A stretch of 64,000 nt of DNA from the NCBI RefSeq assembly GCF_900177345.1, contig NZ_FWZT01000002.1:62001-126000 (forward strand), given 5' to 3'. Below are positions 60,909-64,000 of the stretch, piece after piece. The position numbers were made by a program, and so were the translations under genes. Each line of letters begins with the position of its first letter. Positions within the stretch are counted from its first letter, which is position 1. Below the pieces are notes generated by a model that was not told the DNA's origin, did not search any database, and saw nothing but the letters and a program-made list of their open reading frames with translations. The stretch comes from Pseudobacteriovorax antillogorgiicola (lineage in GTDB: Bacteria; Bdellovibrionota_B; Oligoflexia; Oligoflexales; Oligoflexaceae).

Positions 60909-61804
60909 GTTGGAAGTATATCGTGGTCGCGGGGCCTACGGCTAGCGGTAAGAGTGGCTTGGCCCTTCAGCTAGCACAAGCCTTAAACGGCGAAATTGTG
61001 AATTGCGATTCGGTGCAAATTTACCGTGGCTTTGACATTGGGGCTGCCAAGCCAAGCCAGGCAGAGTTTGATCTCGTGCCCCATCATCTGTTTGATATTG
61101 CAGATGCTGGTGATGATTTCGATGCGGCTCAGTATGCTCGTCGGGCTCGGGGTGCTATTGAGGATATTCGAAGCCGTAGGAGCATCCCCATTGTTGTTGG
61201 AGGAACGGGGCTCTACCTTCGATCACTTTGGGGCCAAGGGTTTCATAACTTGCCTAAGGATGAAAGATTACGTGAGGAGCTTAGCAGGCTTTCTGCTGAC
61301 GATCTGATGGCTGAGCTTAAATCAAGGGACCCCGTGCGAGCCTCAGAACTTCACATCAACGATCGCTTTCGCCTTCAGCGAGCCGTAGAGCTCTCGCGAT
61401 TACTTGGCCACCCCATGAGCGATCTTGAAAAGTGTTCCGATGCAAGTGATGATGCTTTCAAAATCAGGATGGTTTTGGATCGAGCGGGGCTCCATAAGCG
61501 AATCGCTCAAAGAGCTAAGCTTATGCTTCAAGAAGGATTTATCGAAGAGGTTAAAGAGCTTCTTGCTACTGGAGTTCAACCTGATTCAAAGCCGATGCTG
61601 AGCATCGGCTACCGACAGGTGGTGGAGTATCTTAGAAGTGGGGAAGACCTCGCAAAACTCCAAGAAAAAATTACCATTGCAACCCGCCAATACGCAAAAA
61701 GGCAGGAAACATGGTTTAAAAAAGTCGATTTTGACTTCGCTTACCAAAAAGGTAAGCAAGAAGAACTATTGGAGACTTTAAGGGAAACGATGCCTAAGGA
61801 CTAA
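60905..61804 (+). CDS. miaA: tRNA dimethylallyltransferase
   Basis: About 299 residues from a GTG at 60905 that overlaps the mutL stop as GTGA (a GTG at 60893 is the alternative). It prenylates A37 of tRNAs reading UNN codons. Motifs: P-loop VVAGPTASGKSGLALQLA, NCDSVQIYRGFDIGAAKPS, VPHHLFDI, VVGGTGLYLRSL, NDRFRLQRAVELSR, SIGYRQVVEYL and ATRQYAKRQETWFKK. The mutL-miaA order is common in Proteobacteria and relatives. Confidence 0.97.
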   Translation: MSWKYIVVAGPTASGKSGLALQLAQALNGEIVNCDSVQIYRGFDIGAAKPSQAEFDLVPHHLFDIADAGDDFDAAQYARRARGAIEDIRSRRSIPIVVGGTGLYLRSLWGQGFHNLPKDERLREELSRLSADDLMAELKSRDPVRASELHINDRFRLQRAVELSRLLGHPMSDLEKCSDASDDAFKIRMVLDRAGLHKRIAQRAKLMLQEGFIEEVKELLATGVQPDSKPMLSIGYRQVVEYLRSGEDLAKLQEKITIATRQYAKRQETWFKKVDFDFAYQKGKQEELLETLRETMPKD

Positions 61805-61955
61805 ACAACCTGGATTAGGCCACGTCACAGTTCTGTGATGAATCGGAATTTCAAGGGCTAAGCTACTATAAATATGTATAAATCAGTGGGGACCTTAGGT
61901 TTTTCCAGAAATCCCCCGATACCCATCAGGACGGAATTTATTTTTTAGGACCGCT

Positions 61956-63341
61956 ATGGGTTGCAACGGCAAAAGCATTCTTCGCCTGATTCTCATGAGT
62001 TTTTTGCTCTTGGGCTGTAAGGATATTGTCGTCAAAGTTGGTAAAAAAGAGAAGCAGGCCAACCTTGATCAGGAGGCTGCAAGTCAGGGAAGTAGCTCCC
62101 TCGATGCCACCATGCAGCCTCGCGATCTTGAGTTCTATCTTTATAATCTAGATAACCTTCGCAATACCCCAGGGGACAAGCTCATTGAGCGCCTTGAGCA
62201 GAACTGGCGACTGATTTTCAGGCGGGAGTTTCGCTCTTTGCGAGATAGTCTCTTAGCAGTTGCAGAACGAGAGCATAGCTACCAGGAAGGGATTTACTTC
62301 AATGTCGGCAGTGAGTGTACCGAGCTTACCCAGCTTGATATTGCACCGACGAAGGGGCTCGACTACCTACCTAAGATTTTAGAGGGCTCCTTGTTGGCTT
62401 TTATCAGCTCGAATGATGCCAAGCGGCTAAATCCCGATCTTGAATCGGCAATCGATCTGAGCGCCCACCTCATTCTTTTTGAATTGGGTATGCGTGGCCA
62501 AGGTACTTCCGAAGTGGAAGAAAAGGACGGCATTACCTATTCGAAGTCCCGAATTGTTTGGAAGGTGGATTCCGAAGTTCAGGATCCAGCTGAGGACCGT
62601 GTCAACGATCACCTCTCGGTGAGCCTGGACTTCATTCGCGGTCTCAAGAGTGGCAAGCCAATTAACTTCTCCCTGGTGATATCCATAGCAGAAGGCCTGT
62701 ACGAAGGGCAAGTTGTTGGTCCCCTTCATCGCATTGAATTACAGAGCGAGTGGGATTATCCCGAACTGGATGGGATGCATGTTAGCAACAGCGTTCGCAT
62801 CTTCCGCGATGACAAAATTCGCTACAGTCGGCAATTTTTCATGGAGCAGACAACCAAAGTCTCTCAAGTATTTCTTTTTCGGGATACTATTCGCTACGGA
62901 TTGCCAGGGGAAACCTCGCGTCAGGCATTTGTCGACTTTACCAAGCTTGAAAAATGTGCTGCTGAGAACAGTCAAATTCTGGTTCCTGGCGTCGTTGGAA
63001 TGAGTGCTGACCAAGCGGGGAGTTTCTTGGAAACCCTTGGGTTTGAAACCACTATTTCTCAAGATCTTACAGGTGGTGATCCTAGTGCTAGAGTCAGAGC
63101 GCAAAAGCCATCAGCAGGTTCGTCGAAGCCTTTCGGCTCTGAAGTTCAAATCATTCTCGATTGGCCTCAGGATACTCTATTTGACGATTTGAAATCAGCT
63201 GATCCCGGCTCTGATTCGGGGCCCCCGGCTGATGAGGTGCTACCGCCTGAGGAGCCGCCACCAAGTGAAGATCCTCCAAGTGAGGAGCCGCCACCAAGTG
63301 AAGGTCCTCCAGGTGAGAACCCGCCTGCGAGCCTTAATTAA
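61956..63341 (+). CDS. PASTA-domain lipoprotein with proline-rich tail
   Basis: 461 residues, AGGA before the ATG. Signal ILRLILMSFLLLGC with Cys21. Residues 50-330 are an uncharacterised alpha/beta region. One PASTA-type domain near 342-405 (VPGVVGMSADQAGSFLETLG through SEVQIILDWP) suggests binding to peptidoglycan or cell-wall fragments. The last 50 residues are Pro/Glu/Ser repeats (PPSEEPPPSEG) encoded by a 33-bp tandem duplication. TATAAAT near 61870 may be a -10 box. Its 3' end overlaps the convergent CobU-like gene by 8 bases. Confidence 0.78.
   Translation: MGCNGKSILRLILMSFLLLGCKDIVVKVGKKEKQANLDQEAASQGSSSLDATMQPRDLEFYLYNLDNLRNTPGDKLIERLEQNWRLIFRREFRSLRDSLLAVAEREHSYQEGIYFNVGSECTELTQLDIAPTKGLDYLPKILEGSLLAFISSNDAKRLNPDLESAIDLSAHLILFELGMRGQGTSEVEEKDGITYSKSRIVWKVDSEVQDPAEDRVNDHLSVSLDFIRGLKSGKPINFSLVISIAEGLYEGQVVGPLHRIELQSEWDYPELDGMHVSNSVRIFRDDKIRYSRQFFMEQTTKVSQVFLFRDTIRYGLPGETSRQAFVDFTKLEKCAAENSQILVPGVVGMSADQAGSFLETLGFETTISQDLTGGDPSARVRAQKPSAGSSKPFGSEVQIILDWPQDTLFDDLKSADPGSDSGPPADEVLPPEEPPPSEDPPSEEPPPSEGPPGENPPASLN
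63249..63314 (+). repeat. 33-bp tandem duplication in the PASTA lipoprotein gene
   Basis: Units 63249-63281 and 63282-63314 differ at two or three bases and encode EEPPPSEDPPS and EEPPPSEGPPG. Unit length keeps the frame. The repeat lengthens the proline-rich tail. Confidence 0.85.
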
Positions 63342-63942
63342 AGCCCTGCCCTTTAAGAACGAGGGGCAGCCCTGCAGACACCATCACCACAGAGCGACAC
63401 TCTTCAGCCAGATAGCAATTGATTCTACTAGTGGCTTGGCGAAAAGCCCTCGCTGGTGCTGACGGAGGAGTGATTCCTGCTCCCACTTCGCTTGTGACGA
63501 GTACCAAGCGTTTCCGTGGGCCAAAGCCCCTTACCACCTTGCATAACTGGCGCCCTTCATGAAGGAGACTGTCCTCCAACTGCTCGGCAGACAGCTTTCC
63601 TGCCCGGGATAAGGTCAGCTCGGCAATCCATTGGTTGACCGAGTCAAAAAGTATTTGATCGTATCCGTGCTGCGCTGACTCCAAGTGGTCGAGAGCATCC
63701 TGCTTGGGCTCGACGTGTTCCCAATGTGGTGGTCTCTGATCCTTAAGATCCTGAATTCTTTTCTGAAAATGATTGTCTTCAAGTGAACCAGTGCCAATAA
63801 CCAAGGCTATTTTGTCAGTGTCGAGAGCACGGTTTGCTAGTTCCGATTTCCCCGTGAAGGCAGCGCCAATAATCAAGATAGGGCTTTCCAAAACCTGCAA
63901 GTCGGGAAGATTTTTTCCAGAAGGTCGCGGGACTTGGAGCAT
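63334..63942 (-). CDS. CobU-like P-loop protein
   Basis: 202 residues, GAGG about 10 bases before the ATG. The family phosphorylates adenosylcobinamide and then guanylylates it. ILIIGAAFTGKSELANRAL is the P-loop (GGARSGKS in most); DQRPPHWEHVE, NQWIAELTL, VTSEVGAGITPPSAPARAFR and SAGLPLVLKG follow CobU order. The paired His before KDGRP in Salmonella CobU, which includes the guanylylated residue, is Asp-Leu here (RIQDLKDQRPPHW), so guanylyltransferase activity is doubtful. No other cobalamin gene is visible in the window. A kinase-only paralogue is possible. Confidence 0.75.
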   Translation of the reverse strand: MLQVPRPSGKNLPDLQVLESPILIIGAAFTGKSELANRALDTDKIALVIGTGSLEDNHFQKRIQDLKDQRPPHWEHVEPKQDALDHLESAQHGYDQILFDSVNQWIAELTLSRAGKLSAEQLEDSLLHEGRQLCKVVRGFGPRKRLVLVTSEVGAGITPPSAPARAFRQATSRINCYLAEECRSVVMVSAGLPLVLKGQGFN

Positions 63943-64000
63943 TTGAAACCTGCCTCTTGTTCATTGAGACCTAGCTTGGTATCTAGATACTCTGTGATTT
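63943..64000 (-). other. 58 bases at the window edge, possible 3' end of an upstream gene
   Basis: On the minus strand two frames are open from the edge: one ends at a TGA near 63961, the other runs on into the CobU-like gene and ends near 63873. Either could be the end of the previous gene in the same unit. Too short to identify. Confidence 0.25.

Noticed and set aside
61830..61843. CRP-like palindrome TCACAGTTCTGTGA
   Set aside because: Spacing between the half sites is 2 rather than 6, so it does not fit a CRP site; it is just a small palindrome after miaA.

Overview
The window reads as chromosome of a Gram-negative bacterium. It carries KDO activation (kdsB), a GT9 LPS-type glycosyltransferase, several probable outer-membrane beta-barrels and many lipoproteins. 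The mix of a Ser/Thr kinase with a PEGA domain, an SLC12-type transporter, a UMF1/Atg22 permease, an M9 collagenase, a protease-propeller-barrel fusion and many small lipoproteins suggests a Bdellovibrionota/Oligoflexia-type organism. That placement is inference; no rRNA or tRNA gene was recognised here.

Layout. 1-26 kb is dense housekeeping sequence: a truncated HtrA protease; ribD; a tight minus-strand run kdsB > protease-barrel > aroC > SLC12 transporter > CPXCG protein > SDR; a plus-strand run with an ECF-like sigma factor and putative anti-sigma, a GT9 transferase and a CheY-like receiver; a PEGA kinase; the replication cluster tmk-holB-PSP1-tdk; and a redox pair (glutathionyl-hydroquinone reductase and exported pirin) divergent from a LysR regulator.

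26-46 kb is a looser, visibly AT-richer accessory region. It has long non-coding gaps, mixed strands and mostly secreted or lipid-anchored proteins. Two lipoproteins share a conserved N-terminal module (RPSEESEGxPGY) and probable beta-trefoil C-termini. Other contents are an M9 collagenase, a propeller-like lipoprotein, an outer-membrane protein with a (His-His-Gly)7 tract encoded by a 9-bp tandem repeat, and two nearly identical 127-bp inverted-repeat elements (36816-36942 and 42891-43017) that look like a MITE. Sodium/proton antiporters of two different families flank the region. No integrase, transposase or CRISPR array is visible.

46-64 kb returns to core genes: rlmN, hemX-hemA-hemC, the E2-lpd pair of a 2-oxoacid dehydrogenase, engB, mutL-miaA, a PASTA lipoprotein and a CobU-like protein lacking the expected guanylylation histidine.

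Small genes found by reading the sequence directly: the CPXCG protein (3947-4123), a 45-residue lipoprotein (25918-26055) and a 24-codon ORF with an ideal ribosome binding site (42763-42837). The items most worth follow-up are the 127-bp element family, the RPSEESEGxPGY lipoprotein family, the metalloprotease-propeller-barrel fusion and the HHG-repeat surface protein.
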